Source of the DNA: Jeotgalibacillus proteolyticus
GTDB lineage: Bacteria; Bacillota; Bacilli; Bacillales; Jeotgalibacillaceae
Length of the DNA stretch: 64,000 bases
Assembly (NCBI RefSeq): GCF_002926065.1
Contig: NZ_PREZ01000003.1
Coordinates: 126,501-190,500 of the forward strand
Reading direction: 5' to 3'
Below, piece after piece: positions 51,648 through 60,202 of the stretch (positions are counted from its first letter, which is position 1; each line of letters begins with the position of its first letter). The notes below the pieces were generated by a model, which did no database searches, was not told where the DNA came from, and saw only the letters and a program-made list of their open reading frames with translations. The position numbers were made by a program, and so were the translations under genes.

Positions 51648-53492
51648 TTAAACCACTTTTACACGATATGCTTCAAACCAGCTGTTCATTTGTACCAAGT
51701 GTGCGATTAGCTGCGGACCTGACATTAGCTGACCGAACCATGGCCCCTTAAATGAAGCTCCATTTGTGTCTATTAATTCCTGAAGCTTCTCTTTGGCCAT
51801 AAATTCAAGAATTGGGGAGGAAGATTTCTTTACGACATCCTCGAGCATGAGAGTAACGGCTTTTGTGTAAGCAGGATGATGAGTTTTTGGATACGGGCTT
51901 TTTTTACGATAGAGAATTTGAAGCGGAAGAACCCCTTCCAGTGCTTTCCGTAAAATGCCCTTCTCCTGTCCATTTAACATCTTCATATGCCAAGGGATGT
52001 TCCAGGCGTACTCCACAATTCGATGATCAGCAAAAGGGACTCTGACCTCAAGGCTTGCTGCCATGCTCATACGGTCTTTTCGATCTAAAAGTGTTGTCAT
52101 AAAACTGACCATATTTAAATAAGACATTTCTCTTCGTCTTTTTTCTTCCTCTGATTCACCGTCTAAATACGGAGTTTCCCCAATTAAATCTTCGTACCTT
52201 TTTTGTACATATTCTGAAATGTGGAGCTTCTTTTTCCATTGAGGAAGCAATAGGCTCTCTCTTTCCGATTGCGATCTCATCCAGGGAAATTGACCAGCGT
52301 TTAATAGCTCTTTTTTATAAAACCACGGGTAGCCTCCAAAGATTTCATCTGCACATTCCCCGGAAAGACCGACTGTAAAATCGGTTTTTATCTGCTCACA
52401 AAACCATAGCAGAGAAGAATCAACATCCGCCATCCCAGGAAGGTCCTTTGCTGTCATAGCATCATAAAGCCTTTTTGCTAACAGCTCATTATCCATTGTA
52501 CTGGTGTGATGGGCTGAACCAAGGAAATGCTGCATTAATTGAATAGCCGGTCCATCCTCATTGGGCTGATAGGCGCTTGCTTTAAAATAGTGGCTGTTTT
52601 GCTCATAATCAATTGAGTAGGTAGGTAGCTGACCTCTCCCCTCCTGCTCCATAAATGCAGAGGCAAATGAGCTTATAGCACTTGAATCAACCCCACCGGA
52701 CAAAAAAGTGCAAACAGGCACATCTGCCACAAGCTGCCGTTCAACCGCATCCTTTAAAAGATCACGCACCTGCAGAGAAGTTTCCTCGAGGGTATCTGAA
52801 TGCTCCTTACTTTCTACATTCCAATATCTCCAATTTTTTAAGCCGTCACGCGTGAACAGCATGGCGTGTGCCGGTCGAAGCTCAAAAACCCCTTTAAAGA
52901 CCCCATGTCCTGGTGTTCTAGAGGGGCCCATTCCGAATATTTCCTGCAGCCCTTCTTCATCCACTTCTGCTCTCCCCTCAGGATGAGCCAAAATTGCTTT
53001 TAATTCTGATCCAAATAGAAGAGCTGCCCCGTCGTGCTTATAGAAAAAAGGCTTTACACCCAGACGATCCCGGGCTGCAAACAGCTCCTCCTTCTTATGA
53101 TTCCAAATAGCAAATGCAAAAATCCCGTTAAAGTATTTTAAACAGTCTTCCTTCCATTCTATATAAGCTGTCAGGAGAACCTCTGTGTCTGAATGCGAGC
53201 TGAAGGTATGTCCTTTTTTTAGCAGCTCTGCCCGCACATCCTCTGTATTATAAAGCTCGCCGTTATAAACCAGGGTGTATTCAGCCTCGCCTCTGCTTTT
53301 TGTCATCGGCTGCGCTCCGCCGGATGGATCGACCACGACCAGTCTCGTATGACCTAAAAGAGCGCAGGGGAATTTTTTTATCGCAGACGCATCCGGTCCT
53401 CTTTTGCTGAGTGTTTGCGTCATTTTCTTCATAATTGGTTCTTCTTTCATGAGATCCCGCTTCCAATCAATCCAGCCAGTAATACCGCACAT
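51648..53492 (-). CDS. asnB: Asparagine synthetase, glutamine-hydrolysing
   Basis: The enzyme has an N-terminal Ntn glutaminase domain with catalytic Cys2 (MCGITGW), RGPD and YNGEL, then the synthetase domain with the PP-loop FLSGGVDSS and SLEVRVPFADHRIVEYAW. It makes asparagine from aspartate, ATP and glutamine. The length of 614 residues equals B. subtilis AsnO, the sporulation-associated paralog, so AsnO is a possible name. It is monocistronic, with AAAGGATGA upstream of the ATG. Confidence 0.92.
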   Translation of the reverse strand: MCGITGWIDWKRDLMKEEPIMKKMTQTLSKRGPDASAIKKFPCALLGHTRLVVVDPSGGAQPMTKSRGEAEYTLVYNGELYNTEDVRAELLKKGHTFSSHSDTEVLLTAYIEWKEDCLKYFNGIFAFAIWNHKKEELFAARDRLGVKPFFYKHDGAALLFGSELKAILAHPEGRAEVDEEGLQEIFGMGPSRTPGHGVFKGVFELRPAHAMLFTRDGLKNWRYWNVESKEHSDTLEETSLQVRDLLKDAVERQLVADVPVCTFLSGGVDSSAISSFASAFMEQEGRGQLPTYSIDYEQNSHYFKASAYQPNEDGPAIQLMQHFLGSAHHTSTMDNELLAKRLYDAMTAKDLPGMADVDSSLLWFCEQIKTDFTVGLSGECADEIFGGYPWFYKKELLNAGQFPWMRSQSERESLLLPQWKKKLHISEYVQKRYEDLIGETPYLDGESEEEKRRREMSYLNMVSFMTTLLDRKDRMSMAASLEVRVPFADHRIVEYAWNIPWHMKMLNGQEKGILRKALEGVLPLQILYRKKSPYPKTHHPAYTKAVTLMLEDVVKKSSSPILEFMAKEKLQELIDTNGASFKGPWFGQLMSGPQLIAHLVQMNSWFEAYRVKVV

Positions 53493-53560
53493 TGAGGGAT
53501 CATCCTTTCTTTTTCGTCATCCTTCAGATATATGCAGGAAGGAAAGGAATATGCAGAGAA

Positions 53561-53586
53561 GACCCGATACTTTTTCGTACCGGGCC
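53561..53586 (-). terminator. Terminator after the DUF302 pseudogene
   Basis: GCCCGGTAC/GTATCGGGT stem with a GAAAAA loop, oriented for the minus strand. Confidence 0.7.
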
Positions 53587-53631
53587 TCATGGCAATTTCT
53601 TTTCAGCTATTTTCTTACTGGTGAAGAGTTT

Positions 53632-54025
53632 TTAACTAATGCTGTTATTAATCGAAATGATTAAACGCTCCTCAATATCCTTTGCGAGATCTTTTACTGA
53701 TTCATCCTCCACCATCTCCACTAAGCGCGTAGGTTTTGGCATTCCAATCTTTGTTTTGTTATCTTGCTCATCCACCACCATTTTACAAGGAAGAAAATAT
53801 CCGACCATTACGTTTTTTTCAAGAACTTTTTTGGCTTCTTTAGGGTTACAAACCTCTAACACATGATAAGACTGAGCAAAATCTACTCCTTTATTCTACA
53901 GCTTTTCTTTAATATCAAAATGCCACAGCACACCAAATTGCTGTTCACTGAGACTTTTTTCAAGAGACTCAATTGCCTATTGCCTGGTCATTAGTTTGTT
54001 CCGATTCAACCGTATAATGGAACAT
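53632..54025 (-). pseudogene. DUF302 protein gene, broken by a frameshift and a stop
   Basis: The minus strand starts with ATG at 54025 behind AAAGGAG and reads MFHYTVESEQTNDQA. A 7-base near-tandem duplication (GGCAATA-GGCAATT, about 53972-53986) then shifts the frame. The correct frame continues as AIESLEKSLSEQQFGVLWHFDIKEKL, meets an in-frame TAG at 53896-53898 where CAG (Gln) is expected, and goes on through YHVLEVCNPKEAKKVLEKN to the stop. The remaining 76-codon frame (53632-53862) is the intact C-terminal part. DUF302 function is unknown. A sequencing error could explain one lesion but hardly both. Confidence 0.82.
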
Positions 54026-54135
54026 GAAAATCACTCCTTTACGTAATCTCATCTCCCTTCATATACCTGCTAGGTATTTATTAATCATCTTCATAGGCAT
54101 TGTATACGTGAAATAACGTTTCTCTTAGATACAAA

Positions 54136-54552
54136 TCAGGAGTAGTCTGCAGAAAACGCCAACGCTTCCATTTTCCGTACTGGAACACCCGCCTCTGTAT
54201 AGTTTCTAATTAGCTTCCAGCCGTCGCCTTGTTTTTTGAAGGTATCAAAAAACAGATTCGCATTTGAGAGCTGCTCTCCGTCTACCAGCATTGTTGCCCA
54301 TAGAACCGCCATTTTTTCTTCCTCTCTTAAAGGAATGACCGCCACCTTCTCCACCTTCCATTCAACTGCATGGCTTTTCACATAAGTAAACGCTTCTCTC
54401 CAGCCCTTCATCGATTCCTCAAATCCGTAGTCCACGATTTTACCGCCTGTAATCTCGCGGGCCTGGTAATCGAGCGAAATCATCTTCTCCATCTCCTGAA
54501 TGGAAGATCTTCTCCATGCTGACATAAACTTTTCCAAATATTCCTCAAACAC
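54136..54552 (-). CDS. NTF2-like / SnoaL-like fold protein
   Basis: This protein (about 138 residues) has an N-terminal helix EEYLEKFMSAWRRSSIQEMEKMISLDYQARE followed by beta-strands ending DGWKLIRNYTEAG, as in NTF2-like alpha+beta barrels that act as enzymes or ligand-binding scaffolds. No catalytic residue set is assigned. A GTG at 54552 with AGGGGG seven bases upstream is preferred to the GTG at 54594. It directly follows the ABC-F gene on the same strand and may be cotranscribed. Confidence 0.72.
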   Translation of the reverse strand: MFEEYLEKFMSAWRRSSIQEMEKMISLDYQAREITGGKIVDYGFEESMKGWREAFTYVKSHAVEWKVEKVAVIPLREEEKMAVLWATMLVDGEQLSNANLFFDTFKKQGDGWKLIRNYTEAGVPVRKMEALAFSADYS

Positions 54553-54621
54553 TTTTCTTCCCCCTAAAAATTTCTTTAAGGAGTTATTCTCCACCCGTGG
54601 AATATATCCCTCTTTTTACCA

Positions 54622-56178
54622 TCATTTAAGCTGATTTTTTCTGTTAAGCAGCTCTTTAAACTCCTGATCAAGCTCTTCACTCGGTTCAAGGCTGAGCCTG
54701 CTCAGTACTTCTGAGATTTTTGTTTCAAGCTTCAGCCGTTCGTCCTCATTTTCATCCCGCTGTTGTACAGGGGTGTACTGAAGAAACTCAGTATAGCTTC
54801 CTTGATAAACCTGCATTGCCTGATCCTTGATTTCAACCACTCTAGTGGCCGTTCGCTCCATTAATCTTCTGTCATGCGAAACAAATAAAACAGTGCCTTT
54901 AAAATCAATAAGAAGCTGCTCAAGCGCTTCAACAGCCTGTATATCAAGATAATTTGTAGGCTCATCGAGAATCAGCGTATTTAAGTCGCTTAAAAAGACC
55001 TTGGCAAAAGCAGTCTTTACCCGCTCTCCGCCGCTTAGCACACCAACTTTTTTGTATACATCTTCTCTAAAAAAATGGAGCCTTGCGAGCACGGTTCGAA
55101 TTAAATCCTCCTGGTGAATGGCTGTCTCCTTTATATTCTCCAGAATCGATTTTTCAGGGTTCAGTATATCAAGATTTTGGCTGAAGTAACCGATTTTAGC
55201 AGCTGGAGATAATCTGACAAGCTCACTATCAGCCATTATCTCCTTTAAAAAAGTCGTTTTTCCTGATCCATTTTTTCCAATTAAAGCTACCTTCTCACCG
55301 CCATGGATGGAAAAGGAAGGACTGTAAAAAAGAAGATGCTCTCCGGCAGTGACACGATGAGCATTTATCGTCAGAACCGTTCGATTTTTAATCGCTTCTT
55401 CGTTCGGCAAATTCATTTTAACAACTGGCGGCTTTTTAGGTTTTTCAACCGTTTTCAGCTGCTCGAGCTTGGTTTCGAGAGCACTGGCTGTCTTATGAAG
55501 CTTTTTCTGCTTTTTAGCAAAGTAGGGACTTGAAAAGCCTGAAAGCGCACCGCCATTCTTCGGTTTTACTGTGGCACGTTCTGCCCGCTGTTCCTTTTGA
55601 GCGATCGCTTCCTCCAGCTGCTTCTTCTTTTTCATATACTGATCAAAGGCTTCTTCGTGCTGTCTTTTCTTTAGCTCCTTTTGATCTGTAAAGGCAGTAT
55701 AATTCCCTTTGTATTCCTCCACCTTGCCGTCTTCGATCTCCCAGATTTTTTTGCAGAGATGGTCTAGAAAAGCACGGTCATGCGAAACAAGGACAAGCGC
55801 TCCCGAAAATCGTTTAAGCCTTTTCTCCAGCTGTGCTAGCTTTAAGGTATCAAGGTTTGTAGTGGGTTCGTCAGCAAAGAGTATCTCTGTTTTTGCTGCT
55901 AACGCCTGATTGATGTATTCCTGCGTGATTTCTCCCCCGCTTTTTACCGTATCTGTCCGTTTTAGCTGCGGCAGAAGATAACTTTTCGAATAGGTGTCTA
56001 TTGTTCCTTCATCCGCCTTCTGCTTTCCTGCTAAAATTTCAAGTAATGTCGTTTTTCCGCTTCCATTGCTCCCTACCAGACCAATTCTGTCGCCAGGCTG
56101 AATACGAAGCTGTTCTATGTCAAACAGGAGCCGGTCTCTTACTGTCTTTTTAAGATTATTTGCTTCTAATAGCACCAA
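54622..56178 (-). CDS. ABC-F family ATPase (Vga/VmlR-type, ribosomal protection)
   Basis: The 518-residue protein has two ATPase domains: Walker A GSNGSGKTT and GKNGSGKTT, signatures SGGEIT and LSGGERVKTA, and Walker B ILFADEPTTNLD and LILDEPTNYLD. No membrane segments are present. The interdomain linker (about residues 170-260) is long and Lys/Gln-rich. Antibiotic-resistance ABC-F proteins bind the ribosomal E site and displace lincosamides, streptogramins or pleuromutilins; linker length decides specificity but cannot be read out here. The upstream leader has a terminator, as in inducible members. Confidence 0.9.
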   Translation of the reverse strand: MVLLEANNLKKTVRDRLLFDIEQLRIQPGDRIGLVGSNGSGKTTLLEILAGKQKADEGTIDTYSKSYLLPQLKRTDTVKSGGEITQEYINQALAAKTEILFADEPTTNLDTLKLAQLEKRLKRFSGALVLVSHDRAFLDHLCKKIWEIEDGKVEEYKGNYTAFTDQKELKKRQHEEAFDQYMKKKKQLEEAIAQKEQRAERATVKPKNGGALSGFSSPYFAKKQKKLHKTASALETKLEQLKTVEKPKKPPVVKMNLPNEEAIKNRTVLTINAHRVTAGEHLLFYSPSFSIHGGEKVALIGKNGSGKTTFLKEIMADSELVRLSPAAKIGYFSQNLDILNPEKSILENIKETAIHQEDLIRTVLARLHFFREDVYKKVGVLSGGERVKTAFAKVFLSDLNTLILDEPTNYLDIQAVEALEQLLIDFKGTVLFVSHDRRLMERTATRVVEIKDQAMQVYQGSYTEFLQYTPVQQRDENEDERLKLETKISEVLSRLSLEPSEELDQEFKELLNRKNQLK

Positions 56179-56196
56179 AAAATCATCCCCTTTTTA

Positions 56197-56482
56197 TCAT
56201 TTCGGGGACAAAAAAGCCCCCTGTCCGAATTCCGAACAGGAGGCATGGTGAACTAAGGCAAAAGAGACTGCTCCCTTTTGCCGCAGGTTCAGATGCGTAC
56301 TGCTCCTATTCAGAAAACGAACGTCAAAAAGTCTCCAACCGCTAGAGCACATACTACTCCCGCTGTCTGGTAAACCTTTTATACGAATGTTATCTAAAAA
56401 TAGGATTAGTACTTCATCGACCCGCTTCACCCTTCCGTTTTTTGTTAGCATAATCATAGTTGAACTTGTGTTTATATGTCAA
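56197..56482 (-). promoter_or_regulatory. Promoter and transcription attenuator of the ABC-F gene
   Basis: On the minus strand TTGACA (56477-56482) and TATGAT (56453-56458) are 18 bp apart. The ~260-nt leader contains a hairpin GGCAAAAG/CTTTTGCC (56257-56282) and then a terminator stem GCC-CCTGT-CCG / CGG-ACAGG-AGGC with T6 (56211-56244). A 51-codon leader frame (ATG 56352, GGGAG upstream, stop 56197) runs through both hairpins. This is the layout of antibiotic-inducible ribosome-mediated attenuation. Confidence 0.72.
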
Positions 56483-56503
56483 GAGCATGTTTAACTGACT
56501 AAA

Positions 56504-57520
56504 CTATAAAGACGGCTGATCCTTCGACCGGTTTGCAAACATGTCGTAAATCGATTTTAGGGCTTCCGTGTCCAATTCAATATTATGCTCGTAAGCATAT
56601 TTCATTGCATGGCCTAAAGAGAATGTCATCGTTCCTGCTACGCCAGCCCCTGCTATAGAGCCGATACCAGGGAATGTTTTTACAATTTGCCTGAATACGC
56701 TTTTTCCTACATTGCCTGCTACTGTCGCGATTGCAAGCTCCTTTGCCCGCTCTTTTGATAAAGGCTTTTCATATAAAGTAGCGAGCTTCACCATCATTCC
56801 CACCTGAATAGCGGTAATAGGAATAATATCGGCTCCAGGAAGAGGAGATGCGCCAATTGTTGCAGTGGATCCGGTTGCTGCTAAGATCCATTTATTTGCG
56901 GTTGAAGATTTTATTTTTAAATTTTTCGCGAATAGAATATCTTTTTTTTTCTTTTTTAGCAGATCAAGAATTTTATTGCGCAGATCATCAATATTTTCTC
57001 CTGTTTTAGAGGAGATAGGGATAATTGAATATTTATTATTAGTATGCTTTTTTATATAAGATACTATTTCAGGAATGTCTTCTGCTGCATCAATTTTATT
57101 TAGAACAAGCAGAATCGTCGAGTTTATTTTGGCTGCTTCTGCAAGCGATCTTAATTCGCCTTCTGACAATACCGTACCGGCAGCATTTAAGAAGAACAAA
57201 ACAACATCTGCTTCTTTATAAAACTTTATCGTTTCCTCTGAGTTTGCTTTAATAACGTCATCAAGTCCAGGGGTGTCGACGAAGAAAATTCTGCTTCTAT
57301 ACTCATATCGCTTTACATCTGTTGTTTCACCCGGCTTTGATCCTACTTCTGCGACCTGATCACCCACCAGCTTGTTAATCGTGGAGGATTTTCCTGCATT
57401 GACATCACCAATCATGGCGATAAGAACCTCCTGCTCAAGCTGTTCATTTACTTGTTTCATTTCATCCTCATACCAATGATCAAATGCTTCTAAATTTTCT
57501 TCCCTAAGTTGATCAGCCAT
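56504..57520 (-). CDS. Era-like GTPase with C-terminal DUF697-type domain
   Basis: The 338-residue GTPase has G1 GDVNAGKSS, the G2 threonines in GETTD, G3 DTPGLDD and G4 NKID. After about residue 200 a hydrophobic, Gly/Ala-rich region (TGSTATIGASPLPGADIIPITAIQVGMM...GIGSIAGAGVAGTM) forms a membrane-associating DUF697-like domain. Such proteins may act in membrane remodelling or stress tolerance; function is not established. AGGAGG precedes the ATG. The GyrI-like gene lies 30 bases upstream on the same strand. Confidence 0.87.
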   Translation of the reverse strand: MADQLREENLEAFDHWYEDEMKQVNEQLEQEVLIAMIGDVNAGKSSTINKLVGDQVAEVGSKPGETTDVKRYEYRSRIFFVDTPGLDDVIKANSEETIKFYKEADVVLFFLNAAGTVLSEGELRSLAEAAKINSTILLVLNKIDAAEDIPEIVSYIKKHTNNKYSIIPISSKTGENIDDLRNKILDLLKKKKKDILFAKNLKIKSSTANKWILAATGSTATIGASPLPGADIIPITAIQVGMMVKLATLYEKPLSKERAKELAIATVAGNVGKSVFRQIVKTFPGIGSIAGAGVAGTMTFSLGHAMKYAYEHNIELDTEALKSIYDMFANRSKDQPSL

Positions 57521-57550
57521 TTTTCTATAGCCTCCTCTTATCTCCTAAGT

Positions 57551-58024
57551 TTATTGATCCTGTGGTTGTATCGTTTCAAGGAGCTCCACCTCTAGGTCAT
57601 CAGGGTCTCCCCAATTCAGATATCGCTCCAGGTGCCAACTATTCTTCAAACGTATATACCCTTTATCTTCAATCCATCGATGAAGTTTTTCATACGTTTC
57701 CCTTATCACTAAATTAGATCCTTTATGTAAGGTGACAGCGTAGGTTTGTTCCGGGATCGTCTTTGTTTCCATACCCTCCGGCACGAAACTGCTATCTGAA
57801 ACCCTAACGCCAAGCCAATAGCCATCTTCATCAGGGGAATTTTCTTCTACCATAAATGCACCAATTTGCTGCGGAGGAGAAACTGCATTTGAAATCTTTT
57901 CTAAATTCATTTTCAGACTTTTTGCAGCTTTTGGAATCTCAAGTGAATACTCGTCTCCTTCACAAAGTACGCGATAGCCCACAATAATTAGCTCATTTTC
58001 TTTAACTACTTGCGGTGTATTCAT
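57551..58024 (-). CDS. GyrI-like / AraC effector-binding domain protein
   Basis: The 157-residue stand-alone ligand-binding domain starts with VVKENELIIVGYRVLCEG, the beta-strand lead-in of GyrI-like domains. It contains EDGYWLGVRV, VPEGMETKTIPEQTYAVTLHKG and the C-terminal YIRLKNSWHLERYL. There is no DNA-binding part. It may bind small hydrophobic or cationic molecules. AAGGAGG precedes the ATG. Confidence 0.82.
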   Translation of the reverse strand: MNTPQVVKENELIIVGYRVLCEGDEYSLEIPKAAKSLKMNLEKISNAVSPPQQIGAFMVEENSPDEDGYWLGVRVSDSSFVPEGMETKTIPEQTYAVTLHKGSNLVIRETYEKLHRWIEDKGYIRLKNSWHLERYLNWGDPDDLEVELLETIQPQDQ

Positions 58025-58131
58025 TCCTTAGCCTCCTTCATACGGATGAAATTATATTTTAAAAATGAATTCTTTTTCTCTATCCAGTTAGAAGTAACTT
58101 CAGTATAACCAGAGAATTGCCATTTGGAAAA

Positions 58132-58173
58132 GAAAAACCCCTTGCCGCAGCCTAACTGGTCAAGGGGTTTTTC
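58132..58173 (-). terminator. Terminator of the rsbRD-like gene
   Basis: A 13-bp stem GAAAAACCCCTTG/CAAGGGGTTTTTC lies just after the stop. Confidence 0.9.
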
Positions 58174-58177
58174 TAGC

Positions 58178-59014
58178 TTAAAACGTTTTCGTGCTTTGCA
58201 GTTCTTCAATTGCGCTTTTTAAGTTTTTCTTAATCGTCATGCCTTCAAACTTTATTCCAATTTCAATTACTGCCTGAGCAATTTCAGGACGAAGACCGGT
58301 CAGCACGGTTTTCACACCGATCAGCTTTAACGAGTCAATTACCTGGGAAAGCTCATTTGCTACCATTGTATCCACCATCGGAACACCGGACAGATCAAGA
58401 ATTAAAGTCGAGTTGCGAAGCTCAAGGCATTTATGAAGCGCTACTTCCTTCAATATTCTGGCCCGCTCATCATCCAGTTCCCCAATGAGAGGAAGGATTG
58501 CTACATCATTTGAAAGCCCGACAACCGGTACAGAATACTCCAAAACAGAGCTTTGTGATTTTTCGATGCTTTCCTGATAGCTTTTAACATAAGCTAAGCT
58601 GAATATTTGGCTTGCATGGTCTATTACTGGATTTATAACCAGACCCATTTCTATCACGTCATTAGCTGTTAAAGGAACATCATTAAGCTTCTGCTGGATC
58701 GATGTCCACAGTACTGTTCTCCAGGATGTAAGAGTTGTCATCGCTTCATCCAGACCGATGCCTCTTGCTACAGCAGCTTCCCCTGACTGTCTCGCCCACT
58801 CTGATGCTTTTTCCCAAACACCTTCATAGGAGCCATCCTTGGCAGCTTCTCCCAGGTACTCAATAAATTGGGCGCGCCATTGATTTAATTCAATTACCTC
58901 TTCCCGCTGCATTTGAGAAAATACAAATTCTTTATCGTATTCTTCATTCATTCTTTGGGCAAGATCATAGCTTTGTTCAATAATATAATCTGCAATTACT
59001 TGAATATTGTTCAT
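58178..59014 (-). CDS. rsbRD: RsbR co-antagonist paralog, RsbRD-like (STAS domain)
   Basis: This 278-residue protein, the same length as B. subtilis RsbRD (YqhA), has an N-terminal helical (globin-like) sensor half and a C-terminal STAS domain (SVPVVGLSNDVAILPLIGELDDERARIL ... LDLSGVPMVDTMVANELSQ ... TVLTGLRPEIAQ). The Thr in VDTMVA and in VLTGLRP are at the positions phosphorylated by RsbT. It should join the stressosome, which controls sigma-B by releasing RsbT. GCAGGAGG precedes the ATG. Confidence 0.88.
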   Translation of the reverse strand: MNNIQVIADYIIEQSYDLAQRMNEEYDKEFVFSQMQREEVIELNQWRAQFIEYLGEAAKDGSYEGVWEKASEWARQSGEAAVARGIGLDEAMTTLTSWRTVLWTSIQQKLNDVPLTANDVIEMGLVINPVIDHASQIFSLAYVKSYQESIEKSQSSVLEYSVPVVGLSNDVAILPLIGELDDERARILKEVALHKCLELRNSTLILDLSGVPMVDTMVANELSQVIDSLKLIGVKTVLTGLRPEIAQAVIEIGIKFEGMTIKKNLKSAIEELQSTKTF

Positions 59015-59096
59015 TAAAATTCCCTCCTGCTGCTTTCTAAATATATTTCATTGCCACTTTGCTGCATTATCAAATTCAGCAATTGGGTAGGGTGGT

Positions 59097-59939
59097 TTAC
59101 AGAGCTGGAATCGTGTCAGATATAGCCTGGGCAAGCGTAGACTTTATCGAGCCTTCGCTGAAGCTTATGCCTAGCTGAACAGAGGTCTGGGCAATTTCAG
59201 GCCGGATACCCGAAATGGTCGTTTCTACGCCGATCAGCTTTAAAGCAGTCATCAGATGAGAAAGCTGCTGGGCAACCATTGTATCGATAATTAATACCCC
59301 TGATAAATCAAGGAAAAGATGAGAAACGTTTTTCTCCGTACATTGGAAAAGCGTACTGTCCATAATAATTTTTGCACGGTCTGTATCAATATCCCCAATG
59401 AGTGGAAGCAAGGCAGCCCCTTTGTAAAGCAGAATGACAGGAGAGCTTAACTCATAAATCATTTCCTTTTGGGATTGAATTTTCCGCTGGGACACGTGAT
59501 AGGATTTCTCTACAAATAGGTTAATAGCAAAATCAACCGCCTGCGTTACAGCTACTCTCCACTCCTCCAGCAACTTGAGAGGTTCTTTATCCTGTTTATC
59601 TAAAGAAAACTGTTTTATATAAATTAAGTATAAATTTCTTACTCTCATAAATTCTCTAATTACTTTATAAATAGGAGTGTTTTGATGCTCCGGATCCTCG
59701 GCGATCGATACCGCCCATTTCTTGATTTCACAGTAGTAGACATCTTCTTCCCCATTAAAAATATGATTTAGAAGATAATTGAATTCTAAGTTTTGCTTTT
59801 TTAATGTCTCAATGACCACAGGATTCGTGGAAGTATAAACCCCATGTGAATCATCATCCTCAATCGTTTCATACCATTCGTCAGAAATTTTCTTTGCATT
59901 TTCTTCAAGAAAAAGGTATATAGACTTATTTTTTTCCAT
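59097..59939 (-). CDS. RsbR paralog (STAS domain stressosome protein)
   Basis: The 280-residue protein has a divergent N-terminal sensor half and a C-terminal STAS domain (SSPVILLYKGAALLPLIGDIDTDRAKII ... LDLSGVLIIDTMVAQQL ... TTISGIRPEIAQ). The first phosphorylatable Thr (IDTMVA) is kept; the second is Ser (TISG for VLTG). It is tandem with the RsbRD-like gene but 80 bases apart, each with its own ribosome binding site. It is probably another stressosome subunit, presumably sensing a different signal. Confidence 0.87.
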   Translation of the reverse strand: MEKNKSIYLFLEENAKKISDEWYETIEDDDSHGVYTSTNPVVIETLKKQNLEFNYLLNHIFNGEEDVYYCEIKKWAVSIAEDPEHQNTPIYKVIREFMRVRNLYLIYIKQFSLDKQDKEPLKLLEEWRVAVTQAVDFAINLFVEKSYHVSQRKIQSQKEMIYELSSPVILLYKGAALLPLIGDIDTDRAKIIMDSTLFQCTEKNVSHLFLDLSGVLIIDTMVAQQLSHLMTALKLIGVETTISGIRPEIAQTSVQLGISFSEGSIKSTLAQAISDTIPAL

Positions 59940-60202
59940 TAACTTTCTCCTTTAAAAGAGTTATCTTTCATAACCTCTAACATTTTCTATTAGTATAGTA
60001 ATTTTATCATGAAAGTCACTTAGGAATGTAATTATTCTTCACTTTTCAAAAAATTTACTAGAAAACCTTGGTAACCATATTTGCTAGAGGCAAGGCCGCT
60101 TAATTCTTTATCCTCTCCGCAGTTCTAAGTATCCATAGACAAACGGAGAAAATTCACTCATACTGATTCGTAAAACGAAACAATGGGAAAGAGGCTTTAA
60201 AG

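Noticed and set aside
53639-53866. 75-codon ORF antisense to the DUF302 pseudogene
   Set aside because: No ribosome binding site; explained by the C-terminal DUF302 coding sequence on the other strand.
56197-56457. Full 86-codon ORF upstream of the ABC-F gene as an independent gene
   Set aside because: Its first codons lie at or before the predicted transcription start; only the 51-codon internal frame is plausible as a leader peptide.
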